From positions 10,440,501 through 10,504,500 of the forward strand of contig CM027377.1 in the NCBI GenBank assembly GCA_015680905.1: a DNA stretch of 64,000 nucleotides. Direction: 5' to 3'. A program made the translations under genes and the position numbers. Position 1 is the stretch's first letter, and the number at the start of each line of letters is the position of its first letter. Source of the stretch: Coptis chinensis (Eukaryota; Streptophyta; Magnoliopsida; Ranunculales; Ranunculaceae). Shown piece by piece: positions 46,189 through 56,782 of the stretch. The notes under the pieces were generated by a model that searched no databases, was not told the origin of the DNA, and worked only from the letters and a program-made list of their open reading frames with translations.

Positions 46189-47757
46189 ATGAAAAACAAA
46201 GTAAAACACAACCGACTCCACCGGATCACACCATCTCTTTCTAAACAAACAAAAACCCCCGCACGTTTTTTTCATCAAAAACCTCAAATGAATCGAAAAA
46301 CGAGACCACTCCTCAAATCTCTGTTGATCCACAACTTGAAACACTTAACCGATTCAACTCACCAAACTCAACCCAACTCCCTAATAAAGCCAACTCAACT
46401 CCTCCGAGTCTGCACAGTTCTATACCAACAACAAAATGCCACAACCCCAAAACTCCATACCCATCTTCAAAACTGCAAATTTAATCTCACACATGAATTT
46501 TTCCTTCAAGTTTGTAACAAGTTTCCGTATTCATGGAAACCCGTTTATAGACTTTTCCAGTTTTCTCAAACTGAAGAACAAAACTTGACACACACGTCAA
46601 CTAGTTTTAACAAAATGGTAGATATTTTTGGTAAAGCTAAGAACATAGAATTACTATGGAAAACTTTGGAACAAATGGGTGAAAGAAAATTAGTGAATGA
46701 TAAAACTTTTAGAATTGGTGTTAAGTATTTAGCTGAAGCTAGGGAGTTAAAGAAATGTGTTGACATTTTTCATTTAATGAATGCCTATGGCTTTGTTTAT
46801 GAGTTAGAGAGATTGAATAAGGTTATTGAAACACTTTGTGGGGAGAAATTGGTTTTTGAGGCTAAGTATATTGTTATGAAGATGAAAGAGTTTGTTCAAC
46901 TGAATGGTGTTACTTATAAGTTGTTGATAATTGGATTTTGTGAAGTTGGTGATACTATTGAAGCTTCAAAAATTTGGAATTTAATGGTTGATGAAGGGTT
47001 TGAATTGGAAGTCGATGCTGTTGAGGCTATGATGGATACATTTTTTAAGAATAATCGGGTTGATGAAGGGTTGAAGCTTTTTCGATCGGTTGGTGACTTG
47101 GGGTTGTCTAGTTATAGGTTAGTGATAAATTGGCTGTGTAAGAAAGGGATGGTGTTACAAAGTTATGTATTGTTTGATGAAATGATTAAGAGAGGTATTC
47201 ATGCTGATAATGCAACGCTGGCTTCTTTGGTGTATGGGCTTTTGTGTAGAAGGAGGATTAGAGAAGCTTACAAGATTGTTGAAGGGATTGAGAAGGTGGA
47301 TATATGTGTGTATCATGCATTGATAAAGGGGTTGTTGAAGTTGAGAAAGGCTAGTGAAGCGACACAAGTGTTTAGAGAGATGATTAGTAAAGGTTGTGAA
47401 CCTATAATGCATACTTATATTATGCTTTTGCAAGGACATTTGGGGAAGAGAGGGAGAAAGGGTCCAGACCCTGTTGTGAATTTTGAGACTATTTTTGTTG
47501 GAGGGTTGGTTAAGTTGGGGAAGTCATTAGAAGCTACCAAGTATGTGGAGAGGATAATGAGTGGTGGTGTTGAGGTGCCTAGGTTTGATTACAATAAGTT
47601 TTTGCATAGTTTTTCAAATGAGGAAGGTGTTACTATGTTTGAGGATGTGGGAAAGAAGTTGAGAGAGGTCGGATTGGTTGATCTTGCAGATATATTTCAG
47701 AGGTATGGGGAGAAGATGACTACTAGAGACAGGAGGAGGAGATTACCTGAGGCATGA
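46189..47757 (+). CDS. P-class pentatricopeptide repeat (PPR) protein, intronless
   Basis: The start chosen is the ATG at 46189 (MKNKVKHNRLHRITPSLSKQ), 522 residues; a later in-frame ATG at 46288 (MNRKTRPLLKSLLIHNL) gives 489. The open frame continues upstream to 46075 only because it runs into the hAT MITE, so an earlier start is unlikely. From the middle onward about ten 35-residue PPR units can be counted, such as NKVIETLCGEKLVFEAKYIV, RLVINWLCKKGMVLQSYVLF and HALIKGLLKLRKASEATQVF. PPR proteins bind organelle RNA and help splicing, editing or stability. The basic, Ser/Thr-rich N-terminus fits mitochondrial import. No E, DYW or SMR domain is present, so it is a plain P-type. It resembles Arabidopsis At1g26500-type proteins from memory. 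The promoter has been replaced or displaced by the MITE. Confidence 0.9.
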   Translation: MKNKVKHNRLHRITPSLSKQTKTPARFFHQKPQMNRKTRPLLKSLLIHNLKHLTDSTHQTQPNSLIKPTQLLRVCTVLYQQQNATTPKLHTHLQNCKFNLTHEFFLQVCNKFPYSWKPVYRLFQFSQTEEQNLTHTSTSFNKMVDIFGKAKNIELLWKTLEQMGERKLVNDKTFRIGVKYLAEARELKKCVDIFHLMNAYGFVYELERLNKVIETLCGEKLVFEAKYIVMKMKEFVQLNGVTYKLLIIGFCEVGDTIEASKIWNLMVDEGFELEVDAVEAMMDTFFKNNRVDEGLKLFRSVGDLGLSSYRLVINWLCKKGMVLQSYVLFDEMIKRGIHADNATLASLVYGLLCRRRIREAYKIVEGIEKVDICVYHALIKGLLKLRKASEATQVFREMISKGCEPIMHTYIMLLQGHLGKRGRKGPDPVVNFETIFVGGLVKLGKSLEATKYVERIMSGGVEVPRFDYNKFLHSFSNEEGVTMFEDVGKKLREVGLVDLADIFQRYGEKMTTRDRRRRLPEA

Positions 47758-47775
47758 GTCTAGTATGACATCACA

Positions 47776-48212
47776 AGGAAAGACCCGTTGGAAGCCCAAG
47801 AGAAAACAAAAGAACTCGAGCTTGAATTGGAAAGACTGACTGGTGAAATAAAGTATCTGACAGTCTGGCCAAGAGAACAGTCATCTTAAGGAGGATGTTC
47901 TTGTTAAAAAGGAGAAGTTGGAAGTGAGTATATAGCAGTGTGAGGAACTTGATTTCAATCTGAAAAGAATGACAAGTCGAGGAAGAGTACAACTCCCAGT
48001 TCAGCACTCTTTAAGAAGCATTGCAAGCTCCAGAAGCAAAGCGCAAGGAGCTAACAGATGTCAAAGAAGGATTTGACGGGATCCCTGGTGAACTAGAGAG
48101 CTCAAAAAAGAAGGGCGGGAGCTTGAGCAATAGCTACAATCTTCAGCAGGTGAAGCTCAAATGTTTGAGGAGCAGAGTAAGCAGACTGCATCCGAGACAG
48201 CCCTGGAGTCTT
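47776..48212 (+). pseudogene. PICC-type coiled-coil protein fragment (At2g32240-like), broken
   Basis: Coiled-coil text is readable in shifting frames: DPLEAQEKTKELELELERLT then GEIK; EDVLVKKEKLEVS; QCEELDFNLKRM; EALQAPEAKRKELTDVKEGF then DGIPGELESSKKK; LQSSAGEAQMFEEQSKQTAS then ETALES. This is the order of the plant PAMP-induced coiled-coil / myosin-like family (At2g32240, At1g05320), whose members are long ER-anchored coiled-coil proteins. At least three frame changes and several stops show it is dead. It starts within about 20 bp of the PPR stop codon. It is a fragment of a far longer gene, with no introns visible in this piece. Confidence 0.8.
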
Positions 48213-49432
48213 GGTGAGAGTTTTGAGCCTATATAGTCAACCCTTAGAAGCATGGTTGGTGTGATCATTGTATCATGCAAGTCTATCTTCTCCGATTTCA
48301 AAGACCACTCTACATGACAATGTAGGAGAGAGCTAGCGGCTCGAGCAGCTTGAGTTGGATTGCGGGTTTTAACCAAAAGCTGATAGAGTCTTGGGACTGG
48401 CAAACGGAGATGACCTGTGAGTGAACCTCTAGGCACCACGCACACCACTGGTGCCAACAAAACATGTAAGTGAATGAAACAGGTTTATCCATACATATGA
48501 ATCTGACACAGGATATACATATCAAATAGTCTGGTTATTCCATGTAATTCTTCTATCATGTTTTTTTTTTTTTTTTTTTTTGATAGTGAAATTCTTCCAT
48601 CATGTTGAATGCGAAAGTATCACGAAGTTATTCTCTCCGCATTTTACTTGGTCGAACCCCCACTTTTGTGTTGTACACTCCAGTAATACAACAAAATTCC
48701 AATAAAAAAAAATACAACAAAATTAAAGCACTGTCTAAGCACTATGAGAGGAGAAAACCTTCTGGTATAGCTCACTTTATACGATAGACTACACTTCTCG
48801 GTCTTGATGACAAGTTCACCATATTACTTGGTACACAATTTTTGGTGTACTGAAGTTGATCAGCAATGGGCCATGGTTTCATCTGATCATAATCAAAATC
48901 TAGATGCAACATTTGGAAATGAACACGAATCCGGATCATGCTTATGCGCTGTGGGCACAGAGGGTCGTCGCGCCTACTCTCTGTTGCTATAGTGTCACCG
49001 AGCAGCTGACCACCTCCTTCCTCAGATGTATAACTCGTTAATAGTGGATCATTATAGAACTATGTTACATGGATCAGATCCTCGCAGTTTCCATGTATCT
49101 AAACAGGTATTGTGCCTTAAGCTGGAAGCTTTATGCCAAAGGCACGATACGCCACAGGAACTCAACGCCAGCAATGGTCTAACCACTGAAATCTTCAGCT
49201 AATTTCTTTCTCCCTCCCTTTGGTTTACTCTGTTTCATTTGTTGTTAGTTGTCACTATGGAGAATAGCATTCTAAGACAAAAAGCAACGAAATCCCCAAC
49301 TTCAAGAGTTTATATTGGTAAACGGCACAATGAACATGCTCTCAGTCATAGATGCATTGCCATAGAAAAAGAGCATGTTATGGATAAGATACATGTTTAT
49401 CTGATTTTATTGTCACCCATAAGAAAATTTAG
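48213..49432. other. No recognised gene
   Basis: Sequence beyond the PICC fragment. Short frames at 48602-48992 and 49239-49469 have no family resemblance. A poly-T run is at 48561-48581. Confidence 0.4.
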
Positions 49433-50570
49433 TTTTTTTTTTTTTTTTGTCAGGAAGCGAGGTTTTTAGAGAGGTCCCCCTACCCCTTTTTATTAATAAA
49501 TAAAGTTCTTGTTACATTCTCGCACATAGTTTACCCCTAGCAACATCATAAATGATTTTCTTTACATCTTCAGAAAATGAGCTCGGGATTAACTCTATAT
49601 AACTAGCAGTAGGGATATTACTAGGTAAAACCTCGGCTAGTTTATGAGTTTCCCTATACACATGAATAATATTAAAAAACTCAAATGCTTCCTTCATGTG
49701 CTTAATACTCCTTATTATCTTCTCTGCTTGCTAAGAATGCTTGCTCTTCTTTGTGTTGAGTGCATCCATTGCCAAGGAATCAGTTTGTACTATAATTTCC
49801 TTGCTGCCGTGTCTCAATGCCATGCCCATACCATGTGCCACTGCTCGCAGTTCAACTGACGAGCCATTGTTGGCTGCTATAACCTCACCTGTGTCATTGT
49901 GCAGTGCTGCATCCCATCCCCCCACTAATCCTTGTAACGTCCCATTAGTGTTTAGATTTTGAACCCCATTTCTCTCTTTTCCCACTTACCGACCTTTATT
50001 TCCTTCTGCTTAAACTGACCCTCTAATTTCCAAGTTTCTCTGAACTGTTTTGCTTCGGGCCTTTGATCCATTGTGATGTTCATTGCCCAGTACATGGATC
50101 TGTTCCATACCAGTCGTGGGCCATCTTGTGTACTCCCTTTGACCATTGTATCAGTACCCATCCAGTGTATCTCGTCTTGCCACGAAAGACTCAGAGCTCT
50201 ATTCTCTGCTGACGCGTACTCTATTCTGCCTTGGAAACATTGCATGCATGAAAATGGTGTTCTTGTTTCAGTCTCTCTCCCACAGAACACACATCGATCA
50301 TTTACTCCTAATTTCCATTCTTGTAGTTTCTTAAAGGTTTGATGACCACCATTCATCGCCATCCAGCAGGAATGGCGGAAAATTCTATTTTGAAACCACA
50401 CTGAGATGTGCCACTGATCTTGCTGCCTTATGCCTCTCGGCTCTCACACCCTCCTTAGCATCATCATTCTGAACGAAGGTCATTCTGCAGTTCTTTGAGT
50501 TCCAGCAGCACACAATTCTTCCATTCTTATTATAGCCATAGTTATGCTCTATCTTCACCTTTGTTTCCAC
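49433..50570 (-). mobile_element. 5'-truncated L1-type LINE: RVT zinc-binding and RNase H domains
   Basis: On the minus strand, upstream to downstream: a zf-RVT domain (about 50400-50230) with CWMAMNGGHQTFKKLQEWKL, GVNDRCVFCGRETETRTPFS and C; a linker; then RNase H (49985-49731) with NTNGTLQGLVGGWDAALHND, TGEVIAANNGSSVELRAVAH and a VQTDSLAMDAL segment carrying the second catalytic Asp; then KEAFEFFNIIHVYRETHKLA. A 3' UTR follows to an A-tail, seen as a T-run at 49433-49449. The reverse transcriptase itself is missing. The RNase H frames are open over long stretches, so the copy is not very old, but the domain order is split over frames. The upstream limit near 50570 is approximate. Confidence 0.8.
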
Positions 50571-50611
50571 CAAGCCTAAGTATAAAACAGTATCATAGTG
50601 CTGCTCATAGT

Positions 50612-50770
50612 ACAAAATATCGCGATATATCGCGATATATATCGAGATTTCATGGAAAGATAAATAAATATCGCGATACTAATTTGGATAAATACCAGTA
50701 CAAAAATCGACGATATTTGTTGATATATCGCGATATTTCGACGATATGTTTTGTTGTCGATATTGTCGGA
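50612..50770. repeat. TATCGCGATA palindrome cluster
   Basis: Five or more copies of ATATCGCGATAT-like palindromes and ACGATAT motifs occur within 150 bp. The tract starts CATAGTACAAAATATCGC, which recurs in the same orientation at 61058-61075. It may be the subterminal region of a hAT-type element, but the opposite end was not found. Confidence 0.55.
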
Positions 50771-51166
50771 GATAATTGGTGCTGGTGATTGCAAACCGAC
50801 GAAGAAAATCCAAAAAGGCTACTCCTACCCTCTCCCACGCGAGATTGCCAACCCACGAATTTTGATGGGTAGTTCTCAACTCTCGCACAGCTCTGAGTAT
50901 ATTAACTCCTGGAGAGATCTTCTTACTTTCTTAGCATATTTCATCAAACAAGCTGAGAGTTTCTTAGTATACTTTCTTTGACAGAGCTTCGACCTTTCTT
51001 TTAAGAAGGTAAGAAGGATAAAGCGGTGCCAGCTTCTCCCACTTATTATTGCTCGTCTCTTGTTCAGTTTATTACAAAGAGATAGAGATCTTGTATTTAT
51101 TCAAGTTTAAGTTACTAATAATACTGTTTTTGATTATTGATTCTTATTATTATGTTCTGTTTCAAG

Positions 51167-51482
51167 TTGCTACTTCTCATGGTCGCAATGAAGGTGGTGG
51201 AGAACAACCTTTGTCTAAAATAGAAATCCATAAAGCAACTTTCTCGCTTCAGGACTCTGCTTCTATTAAAGCATCACCGCTTGTTCTTGGCTCCAAGGTA
51301 AAGATACTTATTCTGTTTTCTTTTCACCATTGGATTATGCAAAATTGTTAAACCGTATTTGGTTTTGCTTTGTATATATTGCTTGCGTGGGGTGAAAATA
51401 CAAGGTGGGTAAATGTGGAACTTGAATACCGTGAATGCATCTAATGAGGACTGGGTTGGAGTCTTTTCCCTATAAATTTCAA
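51167..51482 (+). pseudogene. Purple acid phosphatase (PAP1/24/27 group) N-terminal fragment, broken
   Basis: Exon 1 (51167-51297) reads VATSHGRNEGGGEQPLSKIE then IHKATFSLQDSASIKASPLV and LGSK, with a GT donor. Exon 2 (51391-51482) reads GENTRWVNVELEY then, after one frameshift, NASNEDWVGVFSPINFK with a GT donor. Plant PAPs of this group have GEQPLSKI.IH...L.L..SA...A.P..LG.KGE.T.WV.V......S..DWVGVFSP..F at the start of the mature protein. The acceptor of exon 2 lacks AG (GCGTGG). None of the metal-binding motifs (GDxG, GDxxY, GNHE) follow in the next kilobases. It is an N-terminal remnant. Confidence 0.8.
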
Positions 51483-52839
51483 GTAATGCTATTTTCTAAA
51501 CAACCTTATTTTGAGTTGTGATATATTGAGTTTGAGCACTATTTTCCTCGGGTCTCACGCTTGTTTCTTTATTTATTTTTTTGCAAAACGCAAGTTTGGT
51601 TTATTAAGTTTATCTAAAATATACATCATGCCTTAGGCATAATTTCTAAGATCTAATTACAATTTCATTTGAGAAAGGAGTGCTAAAAGCATGTTTGAAG
51701 AAATAAGTCGGTTATGCTCTATATATTCATGTAAGTTTCTAATTGGAAAATAAATTGCTTTCGTCTCTTCTTTTTCCTCTATTTGAGCATGTTTTCTTCT
51801 TCATAGATGATCAACAATTCGGAGGGATCATATACAGCTTTGGTCCTACTTGAAGTATCATATTCGCGCCAGATTACACAATATAACTTTTTTCTAACCG
51901 AAGTTTTAACAAGTTACTTTGTGCTTCATTCATTTTTAGCATCGTTTCTAGCACGACATAGAAGATGAAAATCATTGGTATTGAGCCTATGGGTATGCTA
52001 TAATAGGGCTCAAGAGGTCATTTCACATTTCAGATCGTGGCTCGGTTTCATGTTTAAAATGAAAGGCCTTCTTTATATTTTGTAACCAAATTCTGTTAGA
52101 CTGTTTAGGTATTTACTTGTTTATATATTTGTTTTGATTTTTGGTTTCATGCTAGACATATAGAGGATGATATCCGTAGGTTTGGACCTGTGGGATCACT
52201 TGTATTCCTGTATGTGCACTGCCTTGAGGAGTTTAGGGATCATCATACTCTTAGATTCTGCTTGAGTGCTCATTGGACAATTGGATTGCTTTTTCACATG
52301 AGTAAATATTATGCCAGTGTAAGGTAGGTAGGCTGAGCCTTACAATCTGGGAAATAGAGGTTGGAATGCACAATACTTATCAATTTAAGTATTTATTGAG
52401 ATTTGTCCTCACATGAATACATGTACTGGGGTTGTATTTTTCAGCTTGGGTATCTGGAAGGGGCATAGTTGGAGGTGAGAGGAAAAAAGGCAATTGAAAA
52501 AACTTACCCCACAAAGATTTATAAGAATAGAGTTAAGTCTTCAGTATATATTATGTGGTCAGTTCGAGGAATAATGGTTTGATGCATGATATAATGTAGA
52601 TTATAATACTCATTAGTTTCATGAGCCAATTATATCGGCCTTATGAGAGTCTTTGTCTGGGGTTAGCCCTCACATATTCGCTTGTTGTGTTTAAGGGGAT
52701 CATTTCACGCCTACGTAGATTAGGCTTGATATTCCATGTTTATGAAGAAAAGATTTCTCGTATAATTTTGTGACCACTTATTTGTATTTCACACCGCCTT
52801 CATTCATCTTATTTGCCTATGGTTTCGGCCACAAGCCCA
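51483..52839. other. No recognised gene
   Basis: AT-rich sequence after the PAP fragment; perhaps its old introns. No further PAP exons were recognised. Confidence 0.4.
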
Positions 52840-53760
52840 CGATATACATAGTTGATGAGAATCTTTAGTTTTGAGCCGCTCGAGCATATATATATGTTAG
52901 TGCATCAGCCACCATGTTAGGTTGTTAGTAGGGCTGGTCATCGAGTCGAGCTATTCGTGAGTAACTCGAGTTCGGCTCGTCGAAGGCTCGACTCAAACTC
53001 GTTCGCACAAAAGTATGAGTCGAGCTTGAGCTTAATTTAAAGCTCATTCTAGATAGCGAGTAGTTCGAGTTCGAGTAGCTCGCGAGTTACTCGTGAGCTA
53101 CTCGAGTCGAGCTTGAGCTTGAGTAGCTCGCGAGCTACTCGTTTATAAGCCCATACGTAGTATATAATTTTATAATTTATAATGACATTTTATACTTTTA
53201 TACCCAACTATAATTTACAATTTATACTAGTTTTAATGTTTTATATACATTTTTTCGAGTTTGAGCTCGAAGTTCGAAGTTCAAACGAGCATAATCAACT
53301 TCGAAGTTCGAACTTGAGCTCGAGCTCGGGTAAAAACGAGTCGAGCCGAGTCGAGCTCGAGCTATTAGTATAACTAGGCGAGTCGAGCTTGAGCTTCAAT
53401 ATTAAGCTCGAATGCGAGTTTGAGTCGAGCTTCAGATGTCGCGAGTCGAGCTCGAGTATAGCAAAACTTCGACTCGTAGCTCGATGACCAGCCCTAGTTG
53501 TTAGCTTGTCTGTAGATATGTGTGATTTCAAAACCGTCAAGTGTGTTGATCACCTGATTAATTTGTGTGCCATTACACCGTTTAGCTTGCAACAAGTCGG
53601 TTCCGCACGACCGCACCACCGAATAATTTATGCGCATCATGGTTGCCGCTTTTGAGGCTTTAAGAATGGCTAACATCTCAACTCTGTCGAAAACAAGTTA
53701 GTGAAGGACCCATCATTGTACCTGACCAAAACATTACCAACATAACTTTTATAACACCCT
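52840..53760 (-). mobile_element. LINE RNase H fragment split by a hAT MITE
   Basis: On the minus strand: LVRYNDGSFTNLFSTELRC, AILKASKAATMMRINYSVVR, LLQAKRCNGTQINQVINTLD, GFEITHIYRQAN, and on the far side of the MITE NMVADALTYIYARAAQ. These blocks are the end of an L1-type RNase H (final pattern H.YREAN..AD.LA). The domain is interrupted exactly where the MITE sits. It is a short, 5'-truncated copy. Confidence 0.65.
52929..53496. mobile_element. hAT-type MITE, 568 bp, AGCTCGAG-rich
   Basis: Terminal inverted repeats TAGGGCTGGTCATCGAGTCG and (reverse complement of right end) TAGGGCTGGTCATCGAGCTA. The exact 8-bp duplication GTTGTTAG is at 52921-52928 and 53497-53504. The body is dense with GAGCTCGAG, GAGTCGAGCT and similar subterminal repeats around a short AT-rich core. 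It is non-coding. Confidence 0.95.
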
Positions 53761-55049
53761 CATGGCCTATAGATCTTGAAATCGAGATCCTTCCTTTTTA
53801 AGAGTTATTTATTCCTCATTCGGGTGCTCCCAATGATGTCACAATCTTGTTTTAAGGAGCTACTATGTACATGATTCTACCAATTTTAATTGTTGCTATC
53901 CCCGTTATTCGTGCATTATCTTCAAACTTTGTCGATAGACTACCAGTTTTAATATTCATTTCTCTAATAATAAGTTCAACAACAAGAGCATGGGTTCTTG
54001 AGGAGCTTGTCAAGATTCATTATCCCTTTGGTCCTAGATCAATTCACGCTTAATATATGACCCTATCTTTGTTTTTGCTTGTAATGAAAACAGAAATTGA
54101 GTAACACTTTGTACATTTATCCGTTTCAGGTTACTATTTCATACATTGATTTGTAGTAGTGGAGTTGGCTTCTGATTCTCTTGAGGTAAAACTTCTACCC
54201 ATTATGTATTAGTCTATTAGATCATTTAAAAGCAGAATGCTATGCATTTTTATTCATTAATTTGTATAGATTGGTTAATAAGCTTACTATTGGTTTTGGA
54301 CTACGGGAAAACTATTTATGGATTGTAATAAAAACGAACTCCCTATATAATGAACTAACGTACATACTGTTAAGCAGATTGCAAGCATTGCCAATTAATG
54401 ACAACTTAATTCATCACACAATCTTATAGTTAGCGATCCAATTACTAAAATCTTGTTAAGATAACGTAACTAGTTATGTTCCTTTTATATTAGTTAAGGT
54501 CATGTTGGAACTCATATGAATAAAGAAGTCGTTGACTCGGATGTCCAACCCCCACTTCTATTTCTATTGCTAGTTCCCTCGAGGCGGCAGAGGTTAAGCG
54601 TAATAAAATGACAAGCATACAATACACACCGTAGGCGAGTCCCTTTCTTCGAATTCCTGCTTCAAATTTTGGCTAGGAGAGGCGTAGTCGAGACTAGAGT
54701 CCTAACCTTCACTTTCACCAAACTTCGATCACATCATATAAGGGCCCTATAAAATCATCTCTAGATACTTTAGTAAATCCCGCCTTTGCCTTTGCATGAT
54801 TCCCCAAGTTGTGGATAACAGTTTGGTCGCCGTTTGCGAATGAAATTATGGAATTTTTGAATTTGAAAGGGTAACACGGGGGTGAGGTTTGGACTTTGAG
54901 TTCTACATGTGAGTAGTGTGAAGGTGTGGTGTATATATATATCGCAAGTGTGGTATCTCCTGGTTGGAACTAATAGAAGTGTATAACAATGATATAAGTG
55001 GAAATGATGTATATGTTGTTTTCATTTTAATTCTTGTATATAATTTATA
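53761..55049. other. No recognised gene; one exon-like repeat
   Basis: A 48-bp block with GTGGAGTTGGCTTCTGATTC + TCTTGAG and then GTAAAACTTC (54158-54205) recurs at 55809-55855. It looks like an exon end plus splice donor that has been duplicated. The frame at 53865-54053 resembles no family I know. Confidence 0.4.
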
Positions 55050-55051
55050 GT

Positions 55052-55270
55052 ATTCTTTTGATTCGAGATTGGTTACTTGACTTAACCGGCATTGGTCGAG
55101 ATGGTTAAGTAGTCGGTTCTACTTAATCAATATATATTTGAGTAGTTGGGTACTTGGATTTACGAGGTATGAGGTTTTAATATATGTTATGGAAGTATAT
55201 TATATGATTTTCGTGGTTATGACAGATTTTAAATTTATGAAATATTGAAAATACAAAGGAACTCTCTGCC
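55052..55270 (+). repeat. Dispersed repeat, related to 62108-62480
   Basis: GATTCGAGATTGGTTACTTG..., GTCGAGATGGTTAAGTAG..., AGTAGTTGGGTA and a GAAATATTGAAAATAC tail appear in the same order as in two tandem copies at 62108-62290 and 62292-62480. It may be part of an unrecognised transposon or a gene-like repeat that flanks the hAT transposase on both sides. Confidence 0.75.
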
Positions 55271-55319
55271 GATTTTTTTTTTAGAATGTGATGTTAAGTG
55301 GTGGTTTTATATTTGAGTT

Positions 55320-55840
55320 ATGTATATCATAAGATATTTTGTATTCTTGAAGTCATCTAGAAGAGGATTGTACCCATCTTTGGTCCTTGTCTTTGGGGGT
55401 AGAGCAAACTCTTCCATGAACTTATATGTACCAAGCTACATCCAAAGGGGTAGATGTGAACATATTATAGTAATTGAGCTGAAAATTTTATCAAGCCTTA
55501 AAGCAATTGTCGACAACAATTTAAAAACTTTAGCAATACAAGTATGTTCTCGGTGGTTGCTTGTTTTTCTATTTTGCAGCATAAGCATAGCTAAAAACTT
55601 AGTTGTTGCACTCTAGGTATGTCGTGTTGTCTCAGTGGTTTGTTCTTCTCTACTTTTGGTTGTTGTGCACTAGGTACACCGTGTTTTTTTTCCCAGCAAA
55701 TATCAATTTTTCTAGTATTATGAGTAAGAAAGTCGAGCATTTATTAGTAAGAATAATTCAAATAACCCGCTCATTGTTGGTGCAAGAAGTGGAGTTTGAT
55801 TTGGCAAGAGTGGAGTTGGCTTCCGATTCTCTTGAGGTAA
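55320..55840 (+). other. Unrecognised exon-like frames
   Basis: One frame (55320-55616) reads SSRRGLYPSLVLVFGGRANS...; another (about 55715-55832) reads KKVEHLLVRIIQITRSLLVQ then EVEFDLARVELASDSLE and ends at a GTAAAA donor. The last 40 bases also occur at 54158-54205. I do not recognise the protein. They could be exons of a decayed gene or noise. Confidence 0.3.
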
Positions 55841-56782
55841 AACTTCTACCCATTTCGTATACTAGTTTTATTTGTTGCTTGTTGTTTTTTGCAACAACTG
55901 AAATTGTGGGTGTTTGTATGCATATAAGGGATATGTTTTGGTTGTGTGCCATGGTAAAGTCATTTGGTTTGTATATTAGGTAGTGTTAGGATTTATTCTT
56001 GGTTTAATTATCAAGTGTGCAAGTTATATGTTTTTATATTTTATTTTGCATGACTTTAAATTAATTTGAATGGCTAATGTAATTTAACTTGGTATTCAGA
56101 TTCTATGGATGAACCGATAGTTATAGAATTTATGTTTGTCTTTTGTTGTCTTTTTTTTTTATACGAGTATTTTTAGGCATAATTCAAAGTGGTCAAAAAG
56201 TTGAATAAACAAAGGAAACTCTGTCAAAATATTTTTAGCTCTTTTGTTTTATAAACAAGCAAGTTAGTGTTAAAAATATAATGCAATGGTAAAATTGTCT
56301 AAATGATTTATACCGTTATTTCTAAGTACATGAAAGATATGATTAACATTGGTAGAAGCATGAATATTAGAATTAGATGTAGGAAAAGCGCCCGACACAG
56401 TTAAGGCAACATTGGAATATCAATAAAAGTACACAGTTAGCATTGGAATATTCTTGATATCACTCAAAGTACAGTTTGGTTCCAGAACACGGTGCACCTA
56501 CGGGTGATCTGAGAGTTCCTACTTGTTTAAAGATTGGTTAATTCCGATCACAAGCCCGGATGCCGGTTTCAAACTTGACTGTAATTGTTTGATATTATTA
56601 ATATTTGGATGCTTGACTATTAGAATTAAATGTAGAAAAAAACGCCGGATTACGCTTAAAGGCAACATTGGAATTTGAGTTATAGGACCACATACTTGAT
56701 CCATGTATTTTTAAATAGGAATCATCAAATTTAATTATGTTTTGGTTTGATGTATATATTAAATTATTCTCGTTTGTGATAA
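55841..56782. other. No recognised gene; short internal repeat
   Basis: ATTAGAATTAGATGTAGGAA...GGCAACATTGGAAT at about 56367-56418 recurs in similar form at 56621-56673. Nothing coding is visible. Confidence 0.4.
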
